Shown here one piece after another: positions 10,990-24,900 of a stretch of DNA of 64,000 bases (positions are counted from its first letter, which is position 1; every line of letters starts with the position of its first letter). Both the position numbers and the translations under genes were made by a program. The notes under the pieces were generated by a model that had not been told where the DNA came from, did not search any database, and saw nothing but the letters and a program-made list of their open reading frames with translations. The stretch comes from Antedon mediterranea (lineage: Eukaryota; Echinodermata; Crinoidea; Comatulida; Antedonidae): positions 21,386,501 through 21,450,500 of the forward strand of contig NC_092672.1 in the NCBI RefSeq assembly GCF_964355755.1. Direction: 5' to 3'.

Positions 10990-13900
10990 TAGAAACAAAA
11001 CAAATATTTGATGTTTGTATTTTATTTAATAATTTAAATTTACTATTGCATTGGTGTTTATTACTAGGAATATTATGTGTTCTATATGTTTCACAGTTAA
11101 ATCATATCAGTTACTATGTACATCCTACGGTATAAACTTAGCATTATTGCTGCTGTATTTCTACTGCTATTAATAGCCTACCTGTCGGGAGAAACCATTA
11201 TACGAACAGTTGAAGCCATTTGTAATTATAAATGTTTTAATGTCGGGGGATAATTATTAACTCTAAATTTCAATTTTAGAGTTAATATAAATTTGTATTC
11301 ACCAAATTTATTTAAGAAAATAAAGAATAAATCTATTTTGATAATAAATAACTTGTCTATATATTTCTTATAAACCGTGATAATAATAGTACAGTCTAGT
11401 TATAGTGCGCCACCAGTTGTTTCAGCCTCGCTATTTCGTAAGAAATCGTTGGCATATTTACCAATTTTAACGGTAATTTTCTACCAAACGCCAGGTATTT
11501 TTTTGTGGAACTTTTACTTTTTGTACTATTAGTATTTATTTAGAACAGTATATGTGGTAAAAAAGTATTATGCTTGATGAGGAACGGGATTGCTTTTCCA
11601 GGCATCATTTCAGCTTCGCCGTAAGGCCTATAATATTTAAATCAAAAGCGCTCTCAAAACACTTTTTGTCCAAAATTCGCAATATGACGTGAGTGTGATA
11701 TAGCTAGTTTTAGTGGCTATGGCTAGTTTTAGTGGCGTACATGGTAAACACACTGTGTATTGATTAGCAAAAATATTAACATTCAGAATTAAATAGTCAA
11801 AGATTTAAATGTTTTATTGGTATAGCTTTATTCAATATTTTTTATTATTGACCTGACTAAATTTTAAACTTATCTTGTAAAGATAAAGTAAAATGTTGGT
11901 GTTCTATGTATTAATCACTGCCGATGATTTAGAAAGGTTTAATAAGCTCTCTAAACATACTTGCTAACAGTACATTTGCTAAAGCCAAATTAGTAGAGTT
12001 AGAGTTACTGCATCAATATATATTTCATATTCTATTTTAATAAATGATATACAACCTTTTTTGTATTGTATTTTTGTTGTCTTTTAAATCTCAACGCGAG
12101 TCACAAGTAAACTCATTATATAATGTTAAGGTAAATTGGTTGGTTTCAACATAGGCAATTGACTATGGTACCAAAATAATAAATGATGTTTGTTATTATT
12201 ATGGTATCTCTGAATTTACTAAATGACTTGGCTATTGACTTGCCTAATGCAAATGAGATCATTTGTAGAAATTAGACTTACAAAATTTGATTAATGGCCA
12301 ATATCACCTTTTTATGATTGACAGACTTACTAAACAGGACGAAAGGTATGGAGATGGGATCATTCACTGTATAACAGCAATTATATAAATCTCTACCATA
12401 TTTTCGACCCCTAGTGTGTAATTTTTCAATATAAAATTGACTAATGGTTGCCAAGGTATGGGACATATTTTTAATATAGTATCATTATGTCTATAATTAT
12501 ATTTTGTATTAGAAAACTTTTGTCTAAATTTTATTTTGTTTACTTGCATGTTTGTGGAAATACAATTTTTTTTAAAGAATAAAAAACCTGACATAGTTCA
12601 TATTTTGACACACCACCTGATTACGCAAATTACATTCTCTTTTGGTTGGCATAGCTTAATAGTGTTTATCCTTAAAATTCAGGAAAGTGGCATAGCCTAT
12701 CGTATGCGGCCCATCAATAAACATCAGTGTGCCAAATGTGAGCATGTACCGTTCAGTGGTTTTGGAGGAGATATGTAAAATACGCGAACAATTTAGTAGC
12801 ATTAATATATAGATTGCTTTATACATTGATACCAAAAATTATGAGCATGAAAAACTGCACTTACAGATATTTGTGTCCCTACCCCAAAATTGTCCAAAAC
12901 TGTGGAGCTGATTGGAATAATTAGAAATGCGTTAAAATCCCACCTTTCATATTCCGTTATGGTAATTACTTTATTCCTATATACCATTTACTATTATTTA
13001 CTAATTTGATTTTAGTTACTTTTTGTTTTTGTTCAGGCACTTTCAACACAAGCTTTTGCTTTTTAGAAATGGTGCCTCCTTCATGATATTGTTTTATTCA
13101 TTTTAAAGATTAGAAAAAAAATTGTATTGTTTTAACTATCTTTCTTCTCGTCATGAATTTTGTATTATATTATTTATTTTGTATATTATGAAGGAATTAA
13201 ATGTTACTATGAAAAAAATATGTAATGTTAACATTGATTTTTGTGTTCACTGGATATAGATGACAAAATATGTACGTAGTGTAGACCTCTCATATCCCAT
13301 GCACTGTATTTTGTTGCTTGTAACCCGTTTTTCCCTTGACTTCTTCAATGCTCTAACTTGTGGCCATGTCAAGAACTTATAATCACAAGATGATTCCTGA
13401 TTCCTGATTCTTGTTAATCTTCCTCTGGCCAACAGCATAGACCACTTTCATTAGTCTGTGTGCAAGGCTATCAAACAACTTGATAGCCACAATGTACTTC
13501 ATCGAAGTGAAAATCTAAATTCTTGAACTATGATCTAATCGGATGCTATAAAGGATATTACTTTTATAATTTACAGTCACTTTCTTTTTATGCATAAAAA
13601 TAGAATAAAAGAATACTAAAATCAAACATTGAAAAGTCATTTTGTAGTTTTAATCAGGTTATTTAAAAAATAATGATTTACCTTATAAAAAATAAAAACA
13701 GTAAATCAAATAAAAACCCATTGAATTTCAGAAAATGGGCTTCCAGTTTACTACTCTTTTTTAAATTTTATTAGGTTAAATAATTTTTCGTTTCCATCAA
13801 TTTTTTTGTCAAAGTGAATAACTAGTGTAACATTTAAAAAAAAAAAATATGGGGGTCATTCACGCATTTGATCTTTAACATTGTATCTACAGAAGAAAGC

Positions 13901-14160
13901 ACAGATAAAATGTTATTTTAAAGCTTTAAGGCCACATTTATATTTGTACCTAATACATTCTTATTCAAAATACTCAAGTTTAAGATATAAAATAATTGTA
14001 TATAGTGTATTAATTGACCTTTGACCTAGACTCCAAAGGCAAAATTAAATTAGTTATTCTGAATTTTAAGAATAATGTTTGTATGTGTTTAAAACATTCT
14101 TTAGAGAAAACTTAGTGGTTAAAGAGATAATTAGAGAAAAGTTTTCAAATGGCAGCCATT
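10990..14160. other. No gene recognised
   Basis: AT-rich DNA with short random open frames only (longest about 80 codons, no family resemblance). Nothing repeated or structured was seen apart from scattered AGGCCTA motifs and A/T homopolymers. Confidence 0.55.
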
Positions 14161-14169
14161 TTGAATTTA

Positions 14170-16074
14170 TGGAAAACAAGTAATTACTAATACACAACCC
14201 ATGGTATAGATACTAATATCTATATAGGCCTATATTAACACAAGTAATTACTAATACACAACCCAGGGTATAGATACTAATATCTATATAGGCCTATATT
14301 AACACAAGTAATTACTAATACACAACCCAGGGTATAGATACTAATATCTATATAGGCCTATATTAAAACAAGTAATTACTAATACACAACCCAGGGTATA
14401 GATACTAATATCTATATAGGCCTATATTAAAACAAGTAATTACTAATACACAACCCATGGTATAGATACTAATATCTATATAGGCCTATATTAACACAAG
14501 TAATTACTAATACACAACCCAGGGTAGATACTAATATCTATATAGGCCTATATTAACACAAGTAATTACTAATACACAACCCAGGCTAGATACTAATATC
14601 TATATAGGCCTATATTAACACAAGTAATTACTAATACACAACCCATGGTATAGATACTAATATCTATATAGGCCTATATTAACACAAGTAATTACTAATA
14701 CACAACCCAGGGTATAGATACTAATATCTATATAGGCCTATATTAACACAAGTAATTACTAATACACAACCCAGGCTAGATACTAATATCTATATAGGCC
14801 TATATTAAAACAAGTAATTACTAATACACAACCCATGGTATAGATACTAATATCTACATAGGCCTATATTAAAACAAGTAATTACTAATACACAACCCAG
14901 GGTATAGATACTAATATCTATATAGGCCTATATTAAAACAAGTAATTACTAATACACAACCCAGGCTAGATACTAATATCTATATAGGCCTATATTAAAA
15001 CAAGTAATTACTAATACACAACCCAGGCTAGATACTAATATCTATATAGGCCTATATTAACACAAGTAATTACTAATGCACAACCCATGGTATAGATACT
15101 AATATCTATATAGGCCTATATTAACACAAGTAATTACTAATACACAACCCAGGCTAGATACTAATATCTATATAGGCCTATATTAAAACAAGTAATTACT
15201 AATACACAACCCAGGGTATAGATACTAATATCTATATAGGCCTATATTAAAACAAGTAATTACTAATACACAACCCAGGCTAGATACTAATATCTATATA
15301 GGCCTATATTAAAACAAGTAATTACTAATACACAACCCAGGCTAGATACTAATATCTATATAGGCCTATATTAACACAAGTAATTACTAATGCACAACCC
15401 ATGGTATAGATACTAATATCTATATAGGCCTATATTAACACAAGTAATTACTAATACACAACCCAGGCTAGATACTAATATCTATATAGGCCTATATTAA
15501 AACAAGTAATTACTAATACACAACCCAGGGTATAGATACTAATATCTACATAGGCCTATATTAAAACAAGTAATTAATAATACACAACCCAGGGTATAGA
15601 TACTAATATCTACATAGGCCTATATTAACACAAGTAATTACTAATACACAACCCAGGGTATAGATACTAATATCTACATAGGCCTATATTAACACAAGTA
15701 ATTACTAATACACAACCCAGGGTATAGATACTAATATCTACATAGCCCTATATTAAAACAAGTAATTACTAATACACAACCCAGGGTATAGATACTAATA
15801 TCTATATAGGCCTATATTAAAACAAGTAATTACTAATACACAACCCAAGGTATAGATACTAATATCTATATAGGCCTATATTAACACAAGTAATTACTAA
15901 TACACAACCTAGGGTAGATACTAATATCTATATAGGCCTATATTAAAACAAGTAATTACTAATACACAACCCAGGGTATAGATACTAATATCTATATAGG
16001 CCTATATTAACACAAGTAATTACTAATACACAACCCAGGGTATAGATACTAATATCTATATAGGCCTATATTAT
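14170..16074. repeat. 62-64-bp minisatellite, about 30 copies
   Basis: The unit aacacaagtaattactaat plus acacaacccagggtatagat plus actaatatctatataggcct plus atatt repeats almost without interruption. Two main variants occur: ...cccagggtatagatac (64 bp) and ...cccaggctagatac (62 bp). A second polymorphism, aaca/aaaa at the unit start, is interspersed. Blocks of several units recur in the same variant order, suggesting higher-order duplication. Each unit contains the palindrome TAGGCCTA. Confidence 0.95.
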
Positions 16075-16079
16075 GATTT

Positions 16080-18260
16080 ACGAAATCGCTTCGCTCGCGT
16101 ACCATCTAGGTCGTGCTCACAGATGGTTCTCGAATACATAATAATTTCAGCGTTAAAAAACTGGCGATTTCAAATATATACGTACCGCAGGACAATAATA
16201 CATGTCGTTTACAGGAACGAATAAATAGACACTGTGATTTATGTACTCAACTAAAATTAGCACCCTGGGAATTACTTGTCACAAAATGAGACAAATTGTT
16301 AAGTCAAATTTAAACAAACTTAATTTGTGTTTTGTATGTAACATTAGGGTTGAGGGATGGGGAAGAGGATGGGTGGAAAGAAAGAGGAACAATTTTTAAA
16401 TATATTCTTTATCTATTTAGTAACGAAATATTAATTGTTTTCATGTTTTACAAATAATATACCACTAAACACAGTAAAACATTGCGATGTAATACTTTGT
16501 TGAAACTATAACCGTCCGTCCAAGTCAATTGAAATAGTACAGTACATGTAACGATGTAACATCACTACGACGTGTATATATTTATATAATGTAAAACAAT
16601 TTGTGAAACGATTTGATCGTCAATAAATATTAAATTATCTAACTCAACTTAATAAGTAGGCCTAATGGTTTTCAATTGTTTCTTAGAGCCAATATGAACT
16701 TAAGTTGGTTCCTACCCTACCTACCAAAGTTGTTCTGCGTTTAGGGCATGTGATGTACCGTAGGCCTATCCTCTACTGGTTTTACAACGCTACTCATGCC
16801 AGTGAGGGAAGGGTGATGATGTGGGTAGTTTAATTGCAATAATAAAGATTTGTACATAATATACGGCGAGTGAAAACTCTAGCTCATTATCCGTTTAAAA
16901 AAAAATGTATATCCAACCACTGCAGCACAGATTGAAAAAAAAATGGATCGAATTTCTGTTATGAGTATACAGTACTTGCCTTTACGACGCCTGAGGGAAT
17001 AGACGCTTGTGGAACAGAGATTGGAATGTTCCATTCATCGCAAATCAATACATTTGTATAAACGTATATTAAATCTATCAAAATAGTATTTTTTTAAGAA
17101 AATCGGCCTGTCTTCAACATTATGATGCTGTACTCGAGCTGTTCAACCGGTTTTCAGCCATTAAAAACAATTATCGTAAGAGGAGATAGGAAAATGCGAA
17201 GCATCCTCGTATTATTGTCTGCGGGTATTTTTCAAGACGGACATCCATTAGACAGTGTATACCACGATCGAAAAACACCCCTATTTGGGGCAAATGGTTG
17301 AACCTAAATTAGTTTTAATCGTCAATAACTAATTATCGAACTCAATTTAATTATTAAACAGGGTTACATCAGGTGGTTAAAATCAGTACCGAAAGTACGA
17401 ACCAACTTTATATACCATCGAGTAAACATTCTAGAAATAACGCGCGATTTACCGAATTTTGCCCTTACGTAAATTTATATATAGATTAGAGCAAGATTGG
17501 TACAAAAAGATTTCACAAAAACAATTCACAATGCTGTGCCATATCTAAATAAGGACAAAATTCACATGCCAAAATCACACCTTTTACCATGGCAACCATT
17601 AATTTTTTTCAAAAATATTTCAGTTTTGTTATATTTATCTAAAGTGTGAATAATTACCAAAGTATGAAGAAAATTCATTTTTTTGGCATTTGGCCACATT
17701 AGGTTGATATTTGTAGTCAACCGCTCTTAAGACTTAGAAGATGTGCTTACATCCTCAAAAATGCACTCTCGTAGACGTCATTTTAGATTTGACCAACAAT
17801 TCTCCAATCAAATGACAAGAATTCGAGTAACTGACCTCAACTGACCGACACAAAAAATTTCTATTGTTTCGGGACTGAAAGAAACCGAATGCAACTTTAA
17901 ATCATGTCACACGTCGTGCAGTAAGGGTGACCACGACCATATAAGCTACCTTACAGACGGTTACAACGCACATACAGTATTATGACTTATTTCCAATGGA
18001 ATGGTGTCGGGAACACACACACAAAGTTTGAATCCCAAATGATCCTAAATGACATAAAAATCACAAACTTAAATCATATTTCTGAGAATTATTTTTATTT
18101 ACTGAAATTATATTGTTAGTTTTACATGATTTGTTTATAATAAAATTTAAAATTTGGATTTTATATTCATTGACATGAAACTTACTCATGCGTGAAAACC
18201 AAATCAAAGCTGAAAGAGCTCCACAAAGACCCTGAATTCTTACAGTGTAATGGATGTTAA
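16080..18260. other. Intergenic, no gene recognised
   Basis: This stretch lies between the 64-bp array and the 3' end of the myosin gene. No open frame longer than about 60 codons or family match was seen on either strand. Confidence 0.55.
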
Positions 18261-18262
18261 GT

Positions 18263-18268
18263 TTTATT
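18263..18268 (-). terminator. Candidate polyadenylation signal of the myosin gene
   Basis: TTTATT on the plus strand (AATAAA on the minus strand) lies about 190 bases downstream of the myosin stop codon. It is the nearest canonical hexamer I noticed. Confidence 0.45.
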
Positions 18269-18458
18269 GTACAACAATTGTATTATTGTTTGTATTGTGA
18301 ATACAAATTGCTACAACAGCACACGCATGTAAAAATTGAATTGTGTCAATATTCATTATTCTTTCAACATATACAGTAGACAATTTGCGGCATTTGACAC
18401 AACCTTGATACTGGTGGTAGTTCCTGGATTAACATACTTAATCCTGACATGAACTGTA

Positions 18459-18941
18459 TTATAGCCTAACTGGACCATGATACAGCAACCCAAGTAACAC
18501 AATACCAAAAGCTATATCAATGGCAGGAGTTGTTGCAACTTGCACAAACTTGTTATTGATGGTAGTAGTTCCTTGATTTACAGGCTGACCTTCAACACGT
18601 CTACCATTCTGGTGCTCACTAGCTATTGGTTTATGTGTAGCACATTGTTCATCTGAGCTCTTCTTTTGAGATATTTCATCCCCATCTTTTTTTTGTTCAA
18701 TGTTTACTAGGCCTATTGTATTTCCTTCACTTCTACCACTATTACAGTTCAGGTTAACATTTTCATGAAATTGTATTCTAGAATTGTGTTTTACATTTTC
18801 TGGTTCTTCAATTTCATTGATGCTCTTACTGTCATGAGGTTCATTATCCAGTGATACTACTGACAGTATACCTTCTGTTAATATGCTATTGTTTTGTTGC
18901 GATTGTTTATCATTGCATTCTTGCACATCAGAATCAGCAAA
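18459..18941 (-). CDS. MYO19: Last exon of MYO19: acidic tail and hydrophobic C-terminus
   Basis: The acceptor TACCAG precedes TTTGCTGATTC at 18941, and the frame stays open for 160 codons to TAA at 18459. The segment is hydrophilic, rich in Asn, Gln, Glu and Ser, and probably disordered. It ends with [19 protein letters not shown] and the stop. The hydrophobic run of about 13 residues close to the C-terminus, followed by one Arg, resembles a short tail anchor. I could not recognise the three conserved blocks of the vertebrate MyMOMA tail. Confidence 0.75.
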   Translation of the reverse strand, partial: FADSDVQECNDKQSQQNNSILTEGILSVVSLDNEPHDSKSINEIEEPENVKHNSRIQFHENVNLNCNSGRSEGNTIGLVNIEQKKDGDEISQKKSSDEQCATHKPIASEHQNGRRVEGQPVNQGTTTINNKFVQVATTPAIDIAFGIVLLGLLYHGPVRL

Positions 18942-21900
18942 CTGGTAAAAATAAATGTTAAATTGTATTAAATTGTATCAAGAAAAAAAAAATTAGATTA
19001 AAAATCATAAACTGAATGTTTATGATTTGAATACGGAGAATATTTCATGAAAATTAACTGATTGACCATTTAATGAGGCGGAACCAAGCACAGGCAGTCT
19101 CTCAGTAAATGAAATATACTCTATTCAACATTATTAGTTTTATAGCACAGTACATATGATGATGTGGTAATTTAACATCATTAAATTAAGTACCTGTAAA
19201 TGAGGATGTGTTAGTGATGAAGGAACATACTTCACATTGTAAAGTTTGTTGGGGCAGCGAAGATTGAAAATTGCTAGTTTTAAGTAAAAGGCCTACCTCG
19301 TCTGAATTCAATTCATTTAATTGTTCATCTAACTTGCGTTGGTGTAAACGAATTAAATATCCAATCATAGCATACTGTATGACACGTGCTGCCTCATGTC
19401 GTCTCTTTACATCTTCTCTCACCTTCCAGCCTCTAAAACCTACAACATATCAATTCTAATTAGTGACAATTAGTGGCTTGGTTTGGTAACAGCATGATGC
19501 CTGCAAGATATTTGTCAAAACACTATTACAATCAATACCTGCTTGAATGATGACAACAGCTGCCTCTTGTTTACTTTTGGTTGCCAGGATCTTCCTCCAC
19601 CATATCTGGATTACACCAGCACTTAAATTGAATTCCTTCAATCTTGCAACTTCAAGTTTATCCAACTAAATGAAAAATAACGGAATATAATAAATATACA
19701 ATGATGCAGATTCTTACTTATTTTTTTACACTGACAAGCTAAAAACAAAAAGCTAAAAGTGTTATAATTGTGTGCTACAACTTTTTCATAATGTTATAAG
19801 ATAGCAATCTTACTGATTTTCAATGACTTACACACATTTAACTGGGTAATAATTTTTAATAAAATGGTATTTTTTAAATTGTGTCAAATTAATTGTTCTT
19901 TTCTTTTTTATATTTATATACTTTTTTTAAAAAGAAAAATGCCTCAATTTTACATAAATATTTAGTCAATTATGGTGAATTTCCTATCTTATGCTACAAA
20001 AATATTCCTGTAGCACTACTTTTAAAAATAAAGGTTTATTTTACGACACTCATTCAGCTCTACTACAAAGGTTTATATTATACAGATATTGCCTACTTAG
20101 AGGTGAAAACCCCGAGGGAATGATATTTTTCTAAGGAACTAAATATTACATCTGTTATATTAAAATATGTAGCAAAGTTTAAGTAGACTTGGCTGGGTCG
20201 GCTAGCCTAAGTAATAAGACTGCCTAGTTCACCTTACCTTGCCTAAGTAATAAGACTGCCTAGTTCACATTACCTTGCCTAAGTAATAAGACTGCCTAGT
20301 TCACCTTACCTTGCCTAAGTAATAAGACTGCCTAGTTCACCTTACCTTGCCTAAGTAATAAGACTGCCTAGTTCACCTTACCTTGCCTAAGTAATAAGAC
20401 TGCCTAGTTCACCTTACCTTGCCTAAGTAATAAGACTGCCTAGTTCACCTTACCTTGCCTAAGTAATAAGACTGCCTAGTTCACCTTACCTTGCCTAAGT
20501 AATAAGACTGCCTAGTTCACCTTACCTTGGCGAAAAATGACCGTATAAAGTCAAATAATTGCTAATGATTCCTTTGCCATAAAATATTCACTTAAATTAA
20601 TTAAAATGTAATTTATTCTACTGCAAATATAAAATAATTAAATTATTACTAAACTACTTTTAAGTACCTGTCCCTCTCTTAGGAATATATCACAGGCACA
20701 GAATAAATTCTATATCGCCCGGTGATATACTGAAATTCAATTAATTAATTTGAAACGATGAAGATGAGGAAATCTGTGAGAATGAGAAAAAGTCGACTCC
20801 ATCAAGATTCAAACCCGGAACCTTCTGCTTGATGTCCTAACCATTAGACCACTGGGGCTTTCATGGTATTGTTCAAACTCGATTGGATCGTCGTGGTACG
20901 GCGGTATAGCACTAGTCCCTCAGTTGTACGCACACGCATCAGAGATCAAATTGATACGCCCTCATCTTTCAGTATATATATACATATATATATAAATCCA
21001 AAGGCAAATTACTGAACAAAATGACAATGCTGTGGGTATCAGTGGCTGGATCTCAATGGAGATACGAAAATAAAAAGCGAAAAGCTAAATCAAAACGATA
21101 AAGTAAACAGCCGCCAGAAAAGTTAGCAGAGCTTTCGGGCAACACTAGCCCTTCATCAGTGCAATACCTATATATATATATATATATATATTGTAAGTCC
21201 TAGAGCAAGCTGTTTAATTGGGATTTTAATAGTAAAAAATACAGTAAAATACAAATTACAACAAATAAGAAGGTTGTAACATGTTTAGTGCAACCTATAA
21301 AACAATACAACACAACCATTTTAGTTTTTGCTTAATTATTCAATATCGAAAACAAACAGGTGTAAGCTGACCTGGTAGGGAAGCCTGTTGCACTGATCTC
21401 AATTGTTTCAAGAACACCGCAAGCACGTAGTTGATTTATAACATGAACGTTATCAAAGCTGTCTGGTTGACACTCAAGACTTGGTTTGATACAGCGGATG
21501 TAGTGAGGTGTTGTTTCATGTAAAGTAGCCATAAGACTGTCCAATGAATTCTAAGATATAAGATACAATTGTTAGATTGTTACCCCGAAGATTACATGTA
21601 AAAACTAAATGGTATCAACCAAAATAAGTATAAGTAAATACAAAATGGATTGAGGAAATATGTCTGATAATCAAAAAATAAAATATCTTGCATATATTTA
21701 TTATTATAAGTTACATTTTCAACAGAAGTTTAAAAACAATTGGGAAGCAATAATTTGAGTGATCTTGCAGATGTTTATTTTATTTATTTCAGCATCATAG
21801 AAAACAATTTACAGATAAAATACAATTAATATAATATACAGGAAACAAAATATGAAACATCAACAATATACAAAAACAGGGATGCCGATAAAAGGCCTTG

Positions 21901-24900
21901 TTTCCCTGTTTCTCCTTTTTTCAAGAAAAAGCAAAAACAACAACAAAGCAAAAAAACCTATCTAAATTCTAAAGCAAGAGCTCAGTCTTGAAGCTATTTT
22001 TCCATACTAAATTCATCAAGAGTCTAAATTAAGTTTTGAATGAGTTTCAACTTTCAGGATTCTGTACCTTAAATTTTGATACCACTGTAGTAGTCTTTTT
22101 TCCTTTTGTTTTACTTTGACTCTGAAAAAAATTCATAAAATTAACCTATTTTAGGTTAAACAGAACTATTAACATAACTGATGCAAAGGCATTATAAATA
22201 TCACACATTTATTCTTTGTTTAAAAGTTTCATGATGTAACATCAGGGCCGTAGCCAGGATCTGTCAAGGGGGGTTCGGACACTAAATATTTGGGTCAACC
22301 CCCCCCCCCTCCCCTGGGGGTGGGGCCTGATGCGAAGCGAATTTTGTTAAATGACACCCCTAGACGGCCGGAAAAGACACTCTCGTGCAGCATGCTACCA
22401 ATGAGAAAAAAGATCGTACTTTTTTCCTCCTTCTCAAACACGTCGATAATTTAAAGGACGATAACTATTTGTTGCCGTATGTTAGATGCGCGTGCTCTGT
22501 GCGGAACCGCCGATTGTTTGATCATTTACTCCGTATTTTGTTTTGCGTTCAAGTTCAATGCGAACGTACATCTAGGAGCAGCCCCGAAAAAAACACACTG
22601 GTTGAAGGCAAATGCTATTTGCTAGCTCTATCTATAATATTTATTTACAGCAATTTGTTGAGGAATATAAATATTTAAATAGGTGATATTGATACATTTT
22701 AGTACGTATCGGCTGGTGGTCTAGAAAAAAATACTCGGATGCCATAATGTGAACTACAGTACTTGATACCATAGATATTATAGTGTAAAATATCAATATT
22801 CACTATAATCCTTAGACTATGATACATTATACTTCATAGTCACACATAAATACTGATGTACGTCGGAAGGCTACTTTATGCATGCTGCCTGACTGCCAGT
22901 GATCTAAACAATTATAGGTACGCAGTTGTCTGGCGGTGTCCTTTGTACGAATCGTTCGTGCCCCAGTTCGCTATGAGACGCGTCAATATCATGTTACATG
23001 CAGGGACCAAACATTTATTTTTCAGGTTAAAATCGGCAATTCATTTGCAGCTTTTAGAAATTTACAGACACGTATCGCTAGTTGACGCTCATACAGAAAA
23101 GAAGGTTCACGAACAAGTTTACGAATTTTTCAATTTACAAACAACTTTTTGTACTGTGGGGCACGTATTTGGAGGATTTTTGGAGATGAGGGTGAGGTAT
23201 TGGGCATGTCGGGGATGGGGGTTCGCAGTCGGTTAAGGGGGTTCGCTGTAAAGGGGGGGGGGGGGTTCGCCCGAACCATAAAAACCCCCCCTGGCTACGG
23301 GCCTGAACATTGATGAAGACAGAACTTTAAAAGCAATGGTGTAGTGTTAGTACAGTGTTACTACAGTGTTAGTATGGTGTTACTAGAGTGTTAGTATGGT
23401 GTTACTACAGTGTTAGTATAGTGTTACTATAGTGTTAGTATGGTGTTACTACATTGTTAGTATGGTGTTACTACATTGTTAGTATGGTGTTACTACATTG
23501 TTAGTATGGTGTTACTACATTGTTAGTATGGTGTTACTACATTGTTAGTATGGTGTTACTACATTGTTAGTATGGTGTTACTACATTGTTAGTATGGTGT
23601 TACTACATTGTTAGTATGGTGTTACTACAGTGTTAGTATGGTGTTACTACATTGTTAGTATGGTGTTACTACATTGTTAGTATGGTGTTACTACATTGTT
23701 AGTATGGTGTTACTACATTGTTAGTATGGTGTTACTACATTGTTAGTATGGTGTTACTACATTGTTAGTATGGTGTTACTACATTGTTAGTATGGTGTTA
23801 CTACAGTGTTAGTATGGTGTTACTACAGTGTTAGTATGGTGTTACTACATTGTTAGTATGGTGTTACTACATTGTTAGTATGGTGTTACTACATTGTTAG
23901 TATGGTGTTACTACAGTGTTAGTTTGATGTTACTATGGTGTTACTACATTGTTAGTATGGTGTTAGTATAGTGTTACTATGGTGTTTAAAAACAAATGAT
24001 AAGATCAATCACCTGTAAACTGGTAACATTAGCATCAACTAATTGTTGCACAAACTTCTTGCTGCTAATTTTAAGCAAATCTACAAGTTCTGCTGGAATA
24101 CCATCCTAAAAACATCAAATGATACACAATAGATTAATTAGTAAATGAACATTCACCTGTGTACACTGCACATCAAATCTAATGAGCAAATATAATGTAA
24201 ATAGCAATAAGGTTTCCATTCAAAGTAAATATTATAGGGATACTCGGAAAAAAAGCCATGGTAATAGGGCAGGAGGGCAAGTTGGTAAATTGATTGTTCG
24301 TTAACTTGATGAAATTGTAATATTGGAGAGCATAGTGGTTAAATAGGTTGAAACACTCTTGTCGTTTTCTAAATTGAATTGTGTTAGTGAACCAATTCTT
24401 ATTTTGATATAAAAACAGAGAAATGTAATACTGTAAGCTGGCACGTACTCCAGACTGAAAAAAGATGGCAGCCGTAAATGTGTTCAAAAACATTATTTAA
24501 CATAACAAATAATAATCTAATATAATACATTCACATATTCTTGTCAAAGAACAGTGAAGATTTATAAATCGCAATGGAATGAATAAATTCTAGGTAATCT
24601 AGCATTTTTGTATTTGAGGATCATATAGAATGCGTTCACGGTTATACGCTTAACACGCTGCATTGTGTATTGTTCTCACGCAGATAGGCTCAACACAGGC
24701 ATATAGCAGTGCGTACTGCGTAGGGCATATCTGATTGGTCGATTGAAAGCCGCTATTTTGTTGGTTCCCTCTCCATAGAGAATCACCTTTTGAACTGCGA
24801 TAACAGAGCATAATAATAGATAGAGCATTACCTATAGCTACAAACAGCCATTCATACATTTTACTGTGGTATTTATTTTCAGTTATAAGATTATGAGAAA

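Noticed and set aside
10543-11003. Three overlapping hydrophobic minus-strand frames that look like membrane proteins
   Set aside because: They are translations of the 56-bp minisatellite; the apparent membrane segments come from AT-rich periodic codons.
14170-16074. CRISPR-like regular spacing
   Set aside because: Units are contiguous without unique spacers, in a eukaryotic genome; it is a minisatellite. The same applies to the arrays at 27700, 57195 and 63549.
20790-20872. Functional tRNA gene
   Set aside because: A- and B-box-like blocks are present, but no acceptor or anticodon stem can be formed; better explained as a SINE head.
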